A stretch of 64,000 bases of DNA from Cruorifilaria tuberocauda. Its lineage: Eukaryota; Nematoda; Chromadorea; Rhabditida; Onchocercidae. The DNA lies in the NCBI GenBank assembly GCA_013365365.1, contig JABVXU010000230.1, forward strand, positions 22,146-86,145, written 5' to 3'. Of this stretch, positions 48,354 to 63,016 are shown piece by piece (position 1 is the stretch's first letter; each line of letters starts with the position of its first letter). The notes below the pieces were generated by a model, which was not told the DNA's origin, did not search any database, and worked only from the letters and a program-made list of their open reading frames with translations. Position numbers and translations under genes: made by a program.

Positions 48354-50786
48354 TCAGCTCACTTGATCAGTTTTTTGAACATCAGTGTCATAATTCGGAA
48401 GAAGCTTTTCAGTTTCTTTGCGTATAGTTTTGACGAGCCGTACCTGTCCTGGTACTTTTTGAGGTCGTAAAATCTAAAAAATTGGAAAAATTGGTTTTGT
48501 AAACGAGAAAACCAACTCCAATATTCTATATTCAAGATTTTTTGAAAACGTCAAAATAAATATTTTTTCTTTAATTAAAAAATATATGAAACCTGAAATG
48601 AGCAGACGAGGTTTTCATCAACAATCATTGTAGCGGCTGCGTTATCAAACTGTCCGCAATAATGCGGTGCCGAAAAAATCGTCACTAGACGGCGATTGCC
48701 AAAAAATTCATAGCCATCCTGTACTACCTGAAATTCGTCTTCATTTACTCTACTTTTTGATTAAACAGAAGCTACGTAAACATACGGACACTTATAAACA
48801 ATCATCAAAAATATCGCTTTTGGAGTAATGCAATTCTATCCAGAGAAAAAAGTCTCTCACACTTCTCGATTTTTGTTTTGCTTGAAATATTTCCAAGCAT
48901 ATGATACATTTTAAACAGAAATTTAACTGCTTCAAGAGTTTATATACATTAGAGATTATTTGAAGTGTGAGGTGCAATGCAAGAAATTGCGTAAGATACT
49001 CAAAATTTGCTTCATTTCAAGGCGAATATTTTATCGATTTTTCTTACTTGATGGGCCCGAGCAATCATATCGATGTCAAGCCTTTTACAAACATCAATGA
49101 CGACATCCTCGCCGAAACCAAACGATGCACCGCGTAAATTAGGTTCGAAACCTCGAATGCCTACTACCGGATCAGCCCAAAGTAAATCCATTTCCAGCGA
49201 TGGACTAATCGGTTCCAGCGGACGTGATATATTACGTAACTGTAATAAATATCAATAAAGTTATTAAAAGTTTCATATTTTAAATCAAATTTTTCATTGC
49301 GAGAAATTGGTAATCTATCGAGGTGATCTATGTGACCTTTTTCATCATCTTGTCATCAAATTATCGGTGAAAATACAATTTCAGATCATAAAACCTGTTC
49401 GAAGTCTCTCAATTGTGGCGATAAACCTCCATGCATGCATAATATTCGACTACCAACACAGCCACACAGAGGCATAACAGCGAACACATCCTAAACCGGA
49501 AATGCAGAAATGGGAGTTCCATCCAGCACAAGACAAAATCGTTATTTTTCTGGAAAAGAAATTCTCCCCTATACCGATCCCGTCCTGCATCCCACCTGAA
49601 ATCCTTGCCAAAGGCGGTTTGAACCATAACGTCTCAAACACTCATCGTAAAATCCGTACACTCGATTAACCGTATTACATTCGTGATTACCGCGTAACAA
49701 GAAAAAATTATTTGGATATTTTATTTTATAGCAAAATAAAAGACATATTACTTCCTGAAAGTCAATGCGATTTATTTATGAAGTTTGGATTGACATTTAA
49801 AAAATGAATTTTAAATTGAATTATTCTGCTCTATTTCGCATAGCAGTTTTAAGCAATAGATGACAGAATGGAAAGTGAAAGAAACTTTTGTTTAATATTT
49901 AAGCGTCTGTTTATTCTTATATTTGTTTTATGATTTTAAAATATAATCAAAAGTTCTGTTACTTCACAAACTAATGAAAATAAAGTATTACTATATTGCA
50001 ATCTTTTTTAATCTAACTTATATTAGCTTAATTTGCTTCAATCCTTAATTAGATTTCATACTGTAATATTTCATTTTTGAATTTCGTTCTAAAATTCACA
50101 TCAGAAAAGTTAAGCCTCCGTTCTTGCACTTTTTAATAATCTTCCGATCGCTTTGCTCCCTTTTCCCAGTATTATTGCATTATTTCGATTATAATTTCAA
50201 TAAATTGATCACGATAGCTAATGAAATCAAAATTGAAAGAACCAACAAGATTTTGAGGACCGCGATCTACATAATCACCTAGGAATAAATAATTTGATTG
50301 TGGTGGAAAGCCACCGCGGTGAAAAAGCCGTAATAAATCACCATATTGACCATGTGTGTCGCCACAAATTCTAACTGGTGGATCAATTTCGATAAATATC
50401 GATTGACTCAAAAATGTCTGTAACATACAGCAGTTCAAACTATTCTGCAGAGTTTTGATTTTTTTTTGAAAATTTAAACTAAAATCATTGAATATTTCCA
50501 AATTAATTCAATAAAATCGATGCTTAAATTGATTACTGGTAAGAAAACTTCGAAATTTTTCAAAATCTTTAATTAGATTAATTTCAAGAAGTTCTTTTTT
50601 TGCAATTTCGAAATTTTGTATTGACAAAATTCAATGTAACTTTTTTTGTCTTTCAATATTTTCACCTTTTACCTCTCGAGCTTTCACACATAAAGCAAGC
50701 AAATCTTCCTCGCGTACATTTTTGGTTAATCCACCACCTTCCTTACCCACCGATAACACTCGACATAAAATATCGTCCACTTTCAT
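48354..50786 (-). CDS. PP1-type serine/threonine phosphatase catalytic subunit, divergent
   Basis: Seven phase-0 exons on the minus strand: 50786-50673, 50417-50247, 49754-49596, 49490-49395, 49239-49048, 48727-48593 and 48473-48354, giving 328 aa, the usual PP1 length. The metal-binding and catalytic residues are all kept: Asp58 and His60 (GDTHGQ), Asp86 and Arg90 (GDYVDRG), Asn118 and His119 (RGNHE), His168 (HGGLSP) and His243 (ARAHQV). It should remove phosphate from Ser/Thr, with targets set by regulatory partners. It differs from canonical PP1 at several near-invariant places: GDTHGQ for [17 protein letters not shown] for SAPNYCGEFDN, and a poorly conserved tail. This makes it one of the divergent nematode PP1-like paralogues rather than the main GSP-1/GSP-2 enzymes. 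In C. elegans such paralogues are often germline or sperm enriched; that is inference here. An in-frame stop upstream supports the ATG at 50786. Confidence 0.93.
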
Positions 50787-52603
50787 TTGCTATTAACGAC
50801 AATAATAATCCCAATTTAAAATTTTAGTAAATTTTCTTAAGACTTAACTGCCTCAGGCGAAAATATTATCACACCAATTAATCCATTTGTTTGAACAATT
50901 TATTTATAGATGAAAAATTTCGAAAATTTGCATTCGGTGTAACTTTATAAGGTTAATAATGAAAAAATGAATAAATAATGAATATTTTTGTTTTTAATCC
51001 ATTTTTGATTGCCAAAAATATTTTTATTTTTGGTGCATGATAATGAGCAACTTGTAATGCATAATACCAGTTTTTTGAAATTTCACACTTATTAATAAAT
51101 TGTTTAAGACTTGAGATTATAATAAATTTTAATTTCATTCTGCGAATACTTTTTTATTGATCTAATCAAACCTAAAATTGTTATTAATCACGAAGTTTAT
51201 CACTCAATTTGTCGAACAGATGGATAAGTGTGTGGGTTTTTAGACTAAAAATCCAATTTTTACATTTAAAAAGAGTTGTCACTGCTGCTTTTTATTCTCT
51301 TAATTTTTTTTTGTTTACTTTTTTTGTTGGGATGATTTAAAAGACGCTTTCATGGATTATCACCGAACCTTTTACTGATATCCTAATTAATAGTGCATGA
51401 TTGCAATAATTAACTAACTTTATGAGTCGTATTCAGGATTATTGAAACAATTTGGCCAATCATTGGACCGATCAATGAGTAGGTTAAGCTGAATATTTAA
51501 TGCTTTCATCAAATCATTAAATTTCAGGAGTAAGTTTGCGTTAATAATTTTTTGCTAATCATTGTTTTAACAACATTCTTAGCAATAATCACTAAGCATA
51601 ATTGAATAAAGCATATGTTCTTTACTTTTTATTATCTGAAAAAAGTGAAACTTTGAAATGATTTTTAGGAAATGTTTCTTTTCCTTCAGATTTCTTCATT
51701 TTCTTATTAATTCATATAAGTTTTACATATGTGTTTAAACAATTTCTTCTTTTAACACTTACGGTCATATTTACTACAGTTTAATTTCAGCTACGATATA
51801 TATCAGTAACAAGAAGGGAAAACTTAGAATGATAAGTAATTAATTATATCAATTGTTTGCATTACAATGATGGATGATGGCATGTGAAATTTCAGTTACA
51901 GAATTTATTAATGTGATTAAATGAAATTTGCAAAATATGATAAGAAATTTCGGGATCACAGGATGAAAATTTATCAAGTAAATACTGTAATTGTCAATTT
52001 AGTTGAAAATTAAACTTTACAAAATGTACGTATTCAAAAGCGACATTTGCGCTTGAGATGCACCCAGTCGAGATTGTTGTAAAAACGATGTATTTCAGTC
52101 GGCCTTTGCTGAAAATGAATAATTACTAATATTATTCGTTCTTATAATTATATCTGCTTTTTATAATTAGTAATATTAGAAGTTATGCTATATTCAATAT
52201 CGTTAAACTATTGTTGTCATCATTAATATTATTACTCTTTAAATAGGCTATATCATGTTTATCATCTATTATTATTATTATTAATTAATTGATTATTATT
52301 GTTAGCAGTAGTATCATTCTCACTATCCACTTGTTATCGTTAGAATTCCTTAAGTAGCGTTAAAAGGATCAGATATTAAAGATTTCACAAAGATATTAAT
52401 CTAGCAAATTTTCTTTCCTAACAAAAGCGCAATTATTACCAGCTTGAAGCATGTAGCATGCAACATGCAACATGCAGTTTTGCTTCTCTTTTGTTTTATT
52501 TTTTAGCATATGCTAAATTGTTGAACAATGTTTTGCTAATAATTAAACACGTAGGAGTATTTATAAATATTTGTCCTAGAAAAGATATGCTATGCTAATT
52601 GAA
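50787..52603. other. Intergenic region upstream of the phosphatase
   Basis: This lies between two minus-strand genes and should contain the phosphatase promoter and the neuropeptide gene 3' end. It has a four-copy 7-bp repeat at 52448-52475. A possible alternative last exon for the neuropeptide gene could lie here, but I could not find one in phase. Confidence 0.45.
52448..52475. repeat. Four-copy 7-bp tandem repeat
   Basis: The units are AGCATGT, AGCATGC, AACATGC and AACATGC, head to tail. GCATGC is itself palindromic. No function is evident. Confidence 0.7.
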
Positions 52604-53849
52604 TTAAAAAGAGCCAATTTTTATGGCAATCTTAATGGAAAAAAGCTTACAGATTTGGGTACCAAACTGAACAGGTGATATAGTTCTTTTACCAAATCTA
52701 ACAAATGTTTGTCCTCTCTTGAATGGGTGCGATTCGCCATGTGTTTCAATATCTCCCAAATTAGTACCCAAAGATGCTGTAAAGTTGAAATTGAAATCAA
52801 AATTAAAATTGGAAACAAATTTATAAAAATTTTTGTGATCAAATAAAACATTCATATTCAAGTAGTACAAGTTTTTTTTCATTCAGTGAATTGCATCAGA
52901 AATGAAATTCACTTTTTTTGTGTTTAATTAATTGAAAATTATATAGCTGAATATTTGATTCATCCACAACTGTAATACTAATTACTAAATGACAACCAAA
53001 TAATGAATTATGAATGGAATGAATTAGAATGACAAAAAAATTTTTCTTATTATCGTTAATCTTGATATCAAGAATGCTCTCGAAATATATTTAATTATCG
53101 AAACAGAAATATAATTATTTCAAAACGTCAATGGTTGATTAATTATAGTTGAAAATTAGCATAGTAATATTCGACATTCTTTGATTTCATTAAATATAAC
53201 AAATAACCAATGAGAACAATATAAAGTTTCCCATATTCTTAAAATCACTAAGTTGAACCAAATCAATGGAAAAAAGTTTTAATTTACAACTAATAATTGT
53301 ATTGATAAAACATCGATAGAGAATTTTTGATATTGAATAAAGAAATGAAAAAAGAAGAAACCTAAACCCTTCTCTATGTATTCTCGGTATCGATCAGCAT
53401 ATTCTCTTTGCAATAAATCATTTATCATTTCTCTTTGCATTTCTTCTGCTAAAATTAAATTACTCAAAATTTCGAATTAAATATGTAAATTTTATTTAAA
53501 TCTTCTTTTTTTTCAATTTTTCTTTCAGCAATAATACTTTCATTCTATTGGAAAAAATAATTCCGCTTATCATCACTGACTATTTGATTTTAGCATTTTT
53601 CTACTTGAATTACACAAGATTAGTCAACATAAACTTATCCAAGAATCTCACTATTCTGAAATTTACAATAAAGCTTTCTAACTGAAATACTTAAATGAGG
53701 AAATTTTTGGATTATTTGATTCAATTTTAAAATTGACCATCAACAGGTAACACAAATCGACGTGGATGGTAAACAGCCGCACTTGTTGACGAAATTAGCG
53801 CAATAGAAAAGAGCATAAGCGTTAGTAGAAAATACGTTCTGAGAACCAT
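52604..53849 (-). CDS. flp-16: FMRFamide-like neuropeptide precursor (FLP-16-like)
   Basis: Three minus-strand exons in phase: 53849-53738, 53448-53362 and 52776-52604 (123 aa if read to the stop at 52604). Residues 1 to about 25 (MVLRTYFLLTLMLFSIALIS) are a signal peptide. A spacer with many acidic and basic residues follows. Residues 86-97 read KR-GQTFVRFG-KR: one peptide between two dibasic sites, with Gly95 donating the C-terminal amide. GQTFVRF-amide is one of the known C. elegans FLP-16 peptides, so the family call is strong. Only one copy is visible, whereas worm FLP-16 carries three related copies. A good donor (T/GTAAGC at 52651-52650) lies before the tail CKLFSIKIAIKIGSF, so the real C-terminus is probably spliced to an exon I could not identify. 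FLP-16 peptides act on body-wall muscle through G-protein receptors. Confidence 0.8.
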
Positions 53850-54980
53850 TTTGTATCGTTTGGTTCAATCCGTAACTGTTCAATCCATAAATGCAAAAGA
53901 CGTAAATAAGAGAAAAAAACTTGTTAAATCGGTGAAAATTTAAGTCAAATTCGTTTAATCGTCATTTTTATGCAAGAGAGAAACGAAAATAAGAAAAAAG
54001 CTGGAAATGGTAGGAATAATATATTCTCGAAATGGGATGGAACAGTTAATTATTTAAATTTGAAATGTGAGATTGTTGCAGTGTGCTTCTGGAAATGTTC
54101 AAATTTTATTATCATTCACATTTTATTCGTTTTTTTTCCTCTGAAATAAGCTGATATTATGATGAAAGTCATATTTTCAAAGCCTTAAAGATATCGAATT
54201 GAATTAATAAATCTATATTGATCAATAGAAAATTGATAATTTGAAAATTAATAAATTTAGTGTCAAGTAATGATATTCATTTAATTAAATCAAAAATTTT
54301 TAATTTTTCAAAAAAATGAAAAATAATCAAAAAAAAGTATATCAGTCATGAGAAATTATCAGTGAACAACAATTTTCGACATTTTAACATACATTAACCG
54401 AGTCATCTTTATATGTTATAGCATATAATTTTATCATCTCCATGGTGAAATTAATCACCGGATCCAACTAATTTCATTTTCATGAAACGTTGAGTCGAGA
54501 AATGAATAATTAGTTGTTAATGTGCAATGTTATAGATTCCCTGAAATAATTTAATAGGAATAAATTTTAAATCAAATAACTTAAATACAAAATATCAACT
54601 GTTACTCATTCCAAGTTACAAGTCAAGATGAGTCACAATCATTAAAATTTGCATAAAAGTTATTAAACTTTGAAATAATTACTGAGAAAGGGTAAGAAAG
54701 TGCCTGAAGAAAGCATATTTTCCCTTTTTTTTTTGAAAAGCTAACATTAAAAATGCATTGGATACCATTTACATTTTATTGAAAAAATGCGAAAAAATGA
54801 GTGAAAAGTTTTAAACAAAATTTTCTAATTTAGAAATTTAAAACATGGAATTATTACGAATATATAATTAGATTATCAAAAGCTATTGTATTACTTAATT
54901 GATTCTTTCAATTTGCTAAAGTTTTTGTTACTCATTAAAAAAGATATTACTTAATATTCCGCTAATATGTTAACATCACT

Positions 54981-55025
54981 TGATCATGATAAAATGATGA
55001 ATAAAATGATTGATCATGATAAAAT
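54981..55025. repeat. 15-bp direct repeat, 30-bp period
   Basis: TGATCATGATAAAAT occurs at 54981-54995 and 55011-55025. The core TGATCA is palindromic. Confidence 0.6.
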
Positions 55026-58000
55026 ATTTTTCCTTCAAGCTATAATACCATATATCAAAAAATTTTTCAATTAATTCACTGAAAAACAAAAAAATTCATT
55101 AGATTATTCAATAAATATTTCACACCTTGAATACATTTGAATAAATGAAATTATTCCAATTATTGCCAAGAAATAATTTCAACAGAATTTTATTTCGTAA
55201 GCACGAGAATTATTATAATTTAATAATGCTACATTACGAATAGGACACGTAAAACAACGAAGGACTTTTTTATCTATTGCAATCAATTCTTTATCAATGA
55301 ACAACATTAACAATCAACACTTCTTTATCAAGATATGTGATAAAGTGATTATCTTAAAATGAAATCCGATGAGGTAAGATTTTATTGAAAATTCAAAAAT
55401 CTCATAGCTGCAACTGACATGTACATATTAATAAAGAGGAATGAACAAAAAAGCTAAAAAAAGGCTGATTTTCACCTGTCAGCACAAAACCCATTTTATC
55501 TAAAGGTAGAATAAATAATCCAAAATTTCCATATATATTTCAATATTTTATTTTTGGATGAGAGAAAATCTAAATTTTAATTTAGAGTAGAAATGACAGA
55601 TATTTTAGATGATAATTTATTATCTAATTTAACTTAATTTCTTTGTTTAAAAAGTTTATTAAAATATATATAATTCATTAAATGAATCAAAAATTTCCAT
55701 GCTTTTTGCTATTGGTCTTACTGGTTACGGTCACATCGATATTCTTTTTTTTATTTATCTAATTCAAAATATGAAGTGGACAGACATATTGAAGCAAATT
55801 TTTGAATTGCTTTTTCAGGAATAAGAAAAAAGCTAACAAGAGCTTCATTTAAGTATTTAAGTGTATGTAAACATACTTATATTTCTGATATAGCGCTAAT
55901 TTTAAATTTCTTAATGAGGTCCATTTTGATTCCTTTAAATCATTCATTTTTTATTATGCTAAAATATTTTTTTACCAAAAATAAGAAAATATACTGCGAA
56001 TATGAAGTTTGGGAGAAGAAAGAAGGAAATCAACTTTGTAAACAATAATATGTGATATGGAAGGGAAGTTGATGAAATTTCAAGAAATGAATTCAAAGAT
56101 GTCAACAAAAATTTGATTCTGTGATTTATTCGAATTTTAGTTTGTTATTCGACAAATAAGCAAATAAAACATTTGGAAATTTCCAACTTGGTCTTTTTTT
56201 CAACTTAATATTTTGCAGAGTTTTTTTTGAGCTAACAAATGCGTTATGATGGAATTTTTTGAAAGAAAAAAGAAAACCATATAAGCTATTTAGACACTTC
56301 TCAGTTGAATGGTTGAATTCATTCTGAGTATTGATGAAAAGTTTTCTTTACCGCCTGAATAAACCATTATAATTTTAAATATACTGAAATTAAAAAAAAG
56401 TTGTAGGTAATGCTATCAATTATTGAATTTCGAAAGAATTGAAATTAAAAAGTTTAACTGATAGCTGGTAGCCAACTTTAGAATAAAGGATATTACTAAC
56501 TATACTGGGAAAGATTACTGCAAACATAAATTCAAATATAAAAAAATCAAAAAGTAAGCAAATAAAGAAAGGCAAAGAATAGAAGAAGGAAAAATTGAGA
56601 AAAAATAATTTTCTTTTTCCTTGCAATGCTCAGTCAAGAATGTAATTCAAATGCAAGAGTATTTATTCAGAATTAGAACTTGACAGCTGAAATTACGAGA
56701 AACCTAGAGAAATTAAGAAGAAAAATGCTTAAAGACACAGTTAGCATTGCAGGATGAATAGAAATATATTTATCCGATTGTGATCGGATTTGCTATCAGC
56801 TTAGGAAAAAATCATTTTAGATGAATTTGATGAAATTCATGACGTTAGCTGGATTTCTTGTAGTAAAAATAATTTAACAGAAAAAATGAAAATGAAAATA
56901 ATGCAATATCCAAACAGCTGTCAACCTGATAATGCATCAATCAAATAGGTCAAAGGAAAACAAAGCTTACAGCTTTACGGCATCGACGTATTACTTGCTT
57001 GTCTCTGTGCAATTGTGCCACAAATCATTTCCAGCCGAAAATATCATTATTGAAGAATAAAAAGAATCTTCTTCATCTTTTTCTCTTATTATAAATTATC
57101 AAAATTATCAAGCTGTAATAAATTTTTAAAATAAAAAGAAATGTTTGAGAAAGAAACAGGGAAAAATCAAAGATGAGATGTAATTCTAAATTTGAAATGA
57201 GTAAATCAACAAATGCATAAAATGAAACGAAAAAAAAATTTTTTTTCACGAAACGGTTTTGAAAATTTGAATATTTAATGTGAAATATTACTTTCGGATT
57301 CCGGACTTCAAGCATATAAAATGATCTGCTAGCACGAGTTACGTGATCCTAAGCTATTTGTACATTTATGTAATATGTGAAGCAATTTCCTGAAGTATTT
57401 TTCGATTATTAATTCTTCTTCGCTTATGTCCAACAAACGAAAAAAAAAGAATTTTGCTATTTTTTCTATTTTTTGCAATTTTGCACGCTTATCGCCCAAT
57501 TGCAAAATAATCTTTTGATTATAACGATAGATAAGTGTATGTAAAGATTATGTTATTTAAATTATTTATTGGAATTAATATTATTAAAAAATTAAAAAAT
57601 CTTAAAATCATTGTCGCAATTAAAATTAACTTACCTTTCGAATAAACAAGTTGATTTTTCGATTTCTTCATATTTCTTTTCTACCAAGAAAAATGTTATA
57701 ATGATAGCTTAGAATACGCCACTAAGCTAACCATTCAGCAAATTCAATGAGTTGCAGGTAATGAACACCGTAATGCTTATTACTGATTCTTATTTCATTT
57801 TCTTTTTTATAAATTATAAAAAAGTTTCACTTAAACTTCTATTATATAGATTATCTAATATTCGTTTTTAAAGTATGAATAGTAATCGTCGTTTCAAAAG
57901 AGAGATAAAAATAAATGTAAAACAAAATTATATTAGTTACTAAGTTAAGGAAATAAAGTAAGTCAAGAAATATGTGCAAGAAATAAGTAAGTACTGCCAA

Positions 58001-61000
58001 TGATGACTGAAAGGAAGAAAAAAAAACGAGTTTAATAAAAATTTGACAAATACATAAAAAAGAAACAAATTGTTTTAAAAAATTAGGATAAAGATTTTAT
58101 TGGTAAAATGCTTTTACAGAAATTAAGTAATTAAAGGAATGATAAAATAAGCTGCTAAATCAGTTAATAATTATTTTTAACTTCAAGTAAGTAATGAAGA
58201 TAATCCCAAATATTATCGTAAATTTCTATTTATGATAATATGAATGATAAGATCTGTCTGGGAGAAATATTGAATTAGTACGCGAAAATTCAGAACTAAC
58301 GAATAAAATTTAGATTAAAAATGAGCAAAGATCAAGAATTAAAATTTTGGAAAAAGCGTAATCAGTTTACCTATTCTATCTAATTCGATAATGCATTTTT
58401 TTCTGATAAATGTGTTCTCTATTCTGAGAAAAAAGAATTTTCATTTTCAGTCAACAAGATTAAGTATTTATCATTTATCATGAACTTATCATAAAAATAA
58501 ATAAATTTATCACTTCACTTTAAAACTACTCGTTTCCTTTATTGCTCTGATCATTTTCTATTCATTTTGAAATATTTCAATGATTTCAATCATTTTCTGA
58601 AAATACGAAAAAATAAAATCAGTTGGAAAGATTCGAGAGAATATAATTTCTTATTGCTAAAAGTATTTTCTTCAATCAAGCAAACAATAAAATTTTATAG
58701 TCTGAAACAATGTATTTCTTAATTTTTATCTTAGAAAACTTATCAATATTAAATGTTAAAGTATAAATTTCAGATTTGATTTCGTTATTTATAAAGAAAT
58801 CTATTTATCAGTAAATATTGAAAGATATTCAATGAATCATGCTGGTATTTAAATAACATTTATCTATTTCAAGATCTATCAACAATCAGTTTATATTTTT
58901 GATGATTCATAAAACTGTTAAATGCAGAATTGTTAATTGTAAATATGGAAAAGTAACCGATGAACTTCACTTTTATATTTAACGTAAAATAGTGTAAAGT
59001 TGGAGATTACTTATGACGAATACTTGATTGAAACTCAAATATGTCAAATGCTTTAGTAGTGAATTCTTGAAATTTTACAGATTCCCGAAGAAATACAATT
59101 ATTTTTTTCTTTTCAAAAAAGGAAATATAATTTCAGGGAATGAGAATTGTATGGTAAATTGCTGAAATTTAAACTGAAATTCATTCTACTATATTTAGAA
59201 TAAACTGAAAATGTCTATATTCAATTAATTTTTTGCTTTTCGTTTTTTCAAAAAGAATTTCATCAATTTGTCGAGTTTATGAAATTTATTCAAGTAATCC
59301 TGCAAAAAAAATGGTGAAACATTTATTTTAAACACAAAAAATGTGATTGAAAAACCTAATTTAAATAAATTTTTTACTAGGATTGCTATGGATTCAGATT
59401 CCATTAAATTTGGTCAAATGATTGATATAATTAATGAAAAGTACGATAGATTTTTTCCAAATAATTTATTTTAGCTTATAATCATTAGCGTTATGAAATC
59501 TTTTCAATAACGCTTCAGTGATATATAAAAATAGGAAAGTGCTGAATTAGAATGTTATGAACACAAGAAAGCTTTTCCTTTCTAAGTAAACATCGATAAG
59601 CTAGCTAAAATGTTGATCAGGCGAAATGATTTAATGGATTTGATTGCTAAAATTTCAGTAAATTAATTAAAATAGGATTAATTTATCGGTTTTAATTATG
59701 ATATAACTTAAAATGCTCTACGTTCGATGTAATTAGATGATAATGACTAGATATGTTTAAAAAAATGATAATGAATAATCACTTTTCCTCATTAATTTCA
59801 TATTTCAGTAAGATAACTGAAATATTTTAAATAATCTTAAATATCTTAAAAATACAGGGATTATGAATTGATTGTGCATTGGATTAATTCAATGTTTTCC
59901 TCAGTATCATTCATATATCCTTCCCATTTATAAGCTGATAATGATGATTAGCTTGTATTCAATTATATTTCTTACTTATTATTTCAGTCTATTCGCTGAT
60001 AACAGTATTTCGACCGTTAAAATTAACAAATGCGAAACAATTCTATGGTTTTTATCTAAAATTGAAGCTAACGACGAAATTAATTATAAAAACATTTTGT
60101 GACGATTACTTTCTTAATACCATTTCCTTTACTTACTACTTTTAATTAATTCAACACCAAAATAAGTTAATATTTGTTATGCAAATTTTTGAATATTAAA
60201 TTATTAGCTTATCATTCAAATTCATTTATGTATTAATTGGAGAGGAAAAAAGTCAAGTGTTACTTTTAATGCTATAGTTTCTTGATATGTAATTGTATTC
60301 GTTTTCATCATTTTTAAAAATTATGATTGCAAAAATTTCCTAACGACAGAAGTATATTACGTAATCGTAATTGTGAATATCATGATCATGGGATATCTTG
60401 TGATGATAATTTGTGTTTTTTATTTATTTTTAACACTTTATCTATTTTTTTGATCGCTATAATCGCTATAATATTTAACAATCGAAAATGAAATTTTATT
60501 CGTATACGTAAATTAGTTAATTATATTCATAATTTACAAAATAATATTGTCATAATCATATAATCAGAATAATTTTCATTATCATTAGCAGAAATGGTTG
60601 TTATCAGAAGTGAAATGATAAATGATTATTCTATCTGTAAGCTTCTATACATGATTTATACAACACAATCGGCCGATAATCAAAATTTTCTTTTTCTAAA
60701 TTAATCCTAAAATTAGAGGAAAATTTAACTTTTAATAGATATTTAGCAATGTAAATATGCATTCTGAATCGCTTGTGTCATTCCTTTCTCAAATGTCTCA
60801 ATTTAAATATGAATTATTTAATTTATTTAAATTTGAAATCTAATTTATTGTCGCATCAACTTCTCCAGCTGTTTGATTTTTTAAATTTAATTCTCAATAT
60901 TAGGTTAAAAAGTTTATGCACGGGAAAAATAGAAATTGAAGGAGAAGTCAAGCGTATTCCTGTATTCTATACAAATATTCTTACCATAATCGCTTAAGTA

Positions 61001-61668
61001 TTTCATGAAAATCGAAATCAATAATACCTGAAATAAATATTTTTAGTATAATCATTTAGTTTTTTTAGCAGAAGGTTGATTGAAGGGAAGATATCAAAAT
61101 AGTTGAAATAAGTAAGAATTGAATTTACATTTAACCCTTGGAACAAAAACACAGAATACATAATTGAGAGATTCATTAAAATAAGAAATAAAAAATACAT
61201 TTTCATAAAATTAAATTCAGTTATGTCTTTTAAAATAAGAGATTCTATGAGTTACCTTAATGGAATAAAAGAAATTCTCAATTGAATTAAGTTTTATTTA
61301 AAGCTGAAAGAATGTTTCGAAATGTTAATATTTAACCGGAAACGAATTGACTATATTAAGTAAAAAATTTTACCAAACTTAATTACTAATTTCATTCCTT
61401 CACTAGTAAAATGATAAAATGATATATCATTACTAAAAGGGTATTATTACTGAAATGTTTTCATAAGTAAAATGATATCGTTGAAGAGAAGAGAAGGTAT
61501 GAGACGAATTAATGTTTCCTCGATGTAAAATAATTTTTTTCTCCTTTTTGCAACTCTAAAGATAGCTGTCACTTTTCGTATTCATTTAAATTTACCACGA
61601 AAAAAGGAAAGTTCTTCTCAAATGACAATTATGATAGATACATTCACGCATCTATACACGTCTGCAGT

Positions 61669-61710
61669 ATGCGTATGTATGCGTGTTTACGTGTGTGCGT
61701 GTATGTGTGC
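61669..61710. repeat. Imperfect (TG)n/GTRT microsatellite
   Basis: Alternating purine-pyrimidine sequence rich in GTGT, GCGT and GTAT. It could form Z-DNA, but is most simply a degenerating microsatellite. Confidence 0.65.
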
Positions 61711-62970
61711 ACCATTTTATCTATTCATTTAATTATCAGCTAATTCGTTGCATTTGGCAGAAGAAAAGAATAAAGTAACTCATAATGAAAAATGCTCTCT
61801 TGCAGAGAAAGAAAAAGTGCACTGAAAAATATAAATAGAAGATTTTTTGTTTAAAAAAAACTTTTTTCAAGAAAGATATCTTATTTTGTAAATGCGTTCA
61901 TTTGAAGAAAATAAAAAAAAGGTAATTCGTTTGATTTGAAAGCGACGATATCATCTTTACTTGTCAACCATTTAAATTGAAAAATAATTAAATATGTCAA
62001 ATGCAGGTGACGCATACCTCTTCAATATCACATAAACAAAATCACAAACAGATCATATATGTCATTTTAGAATTTCTTGTTTCTATCAATTCTACTAAAG
62101 AGATAGCCAAGACTTGCATAATATAAGTTTGTAACTATCATTTTAATATTAATTATAATTATCATTTAAGAAAAAAATGCCGAGTTATTTTATTCATATA
62201 AAATTGACTTTAGCAAAATTTAAATATTCGGCGAATTTATGAAATGATTTTAAAATTTATAAGATATATTTTATGGAAGAAAGAGAATAGCGATAACTAT
62301 ACCTGTGAATAATTAATAAAAAGTTTCTGTATTAATTTTTTGTTCAATAAGTTTCGTTAATTTAATTCAAAGTAATGCTTGAAAATCAAATTGCATTTCA
62401 ATGTTAATTTAAAGATTGATGAATGAATATTGAGAAAAGCTAACGTAGATTACCGCTTGAAGCAGAATGTAAATAATTAATAAATTTAATGCATAAATAA
62501 CACAGCTATAATTAATTTCCAATCTGTATCGGATGTCGTTATCAGTTGTTTTTTCTACTACATTTATTTATTAAAAAACTTATTCAGCTTAATGTGGCAA
62601 AGGTCTTATGCTAGCCATTTTCATCGCAATCAGAAAAATCAAATATTCAAAAAATAATTAAACCAATTGCATAAATCAAAGTATTTAATTTCTTATTCAG
62701 GTTAACATAAAAATTGAAAAGTTATCAATGTCAACATCTTTTTATAAAATCATCAGCAATCACTAATCACCTTTATGACTTAAAGCTATTATCGCTTCTT
62801 GTAAATTTATATATATTAAATGCAGATTGACATAATATGAAATGAAGAGAAAGAGAAGTCTGAAATTTCAATTTCAGATAATCAAATGACGCTTACTTTA
62901 GTTTAAGTACCCGAAACAAATAATCTCTTCCTTATTTGTGGCTAACCTAAAATTAGCCAAATTAGCCTCA

Positions 62971-63016
62971 ATAACTCAACTTATCATAATCTATCACATG
63001 TGATAAATTGAGTTAT
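62971..63016. repeat. Inverted repeat with a nested palindrome
   Basis: A 16-bp left arm (62971-62986) and a right arm (63001-63016) pair at 15 of 16 positions. A perfect 14-bp palindrome, TATCACATGTGATA (62992-63005), overlaps the loop and the right arm, so two hairpins compete. Confidence 0.6.
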
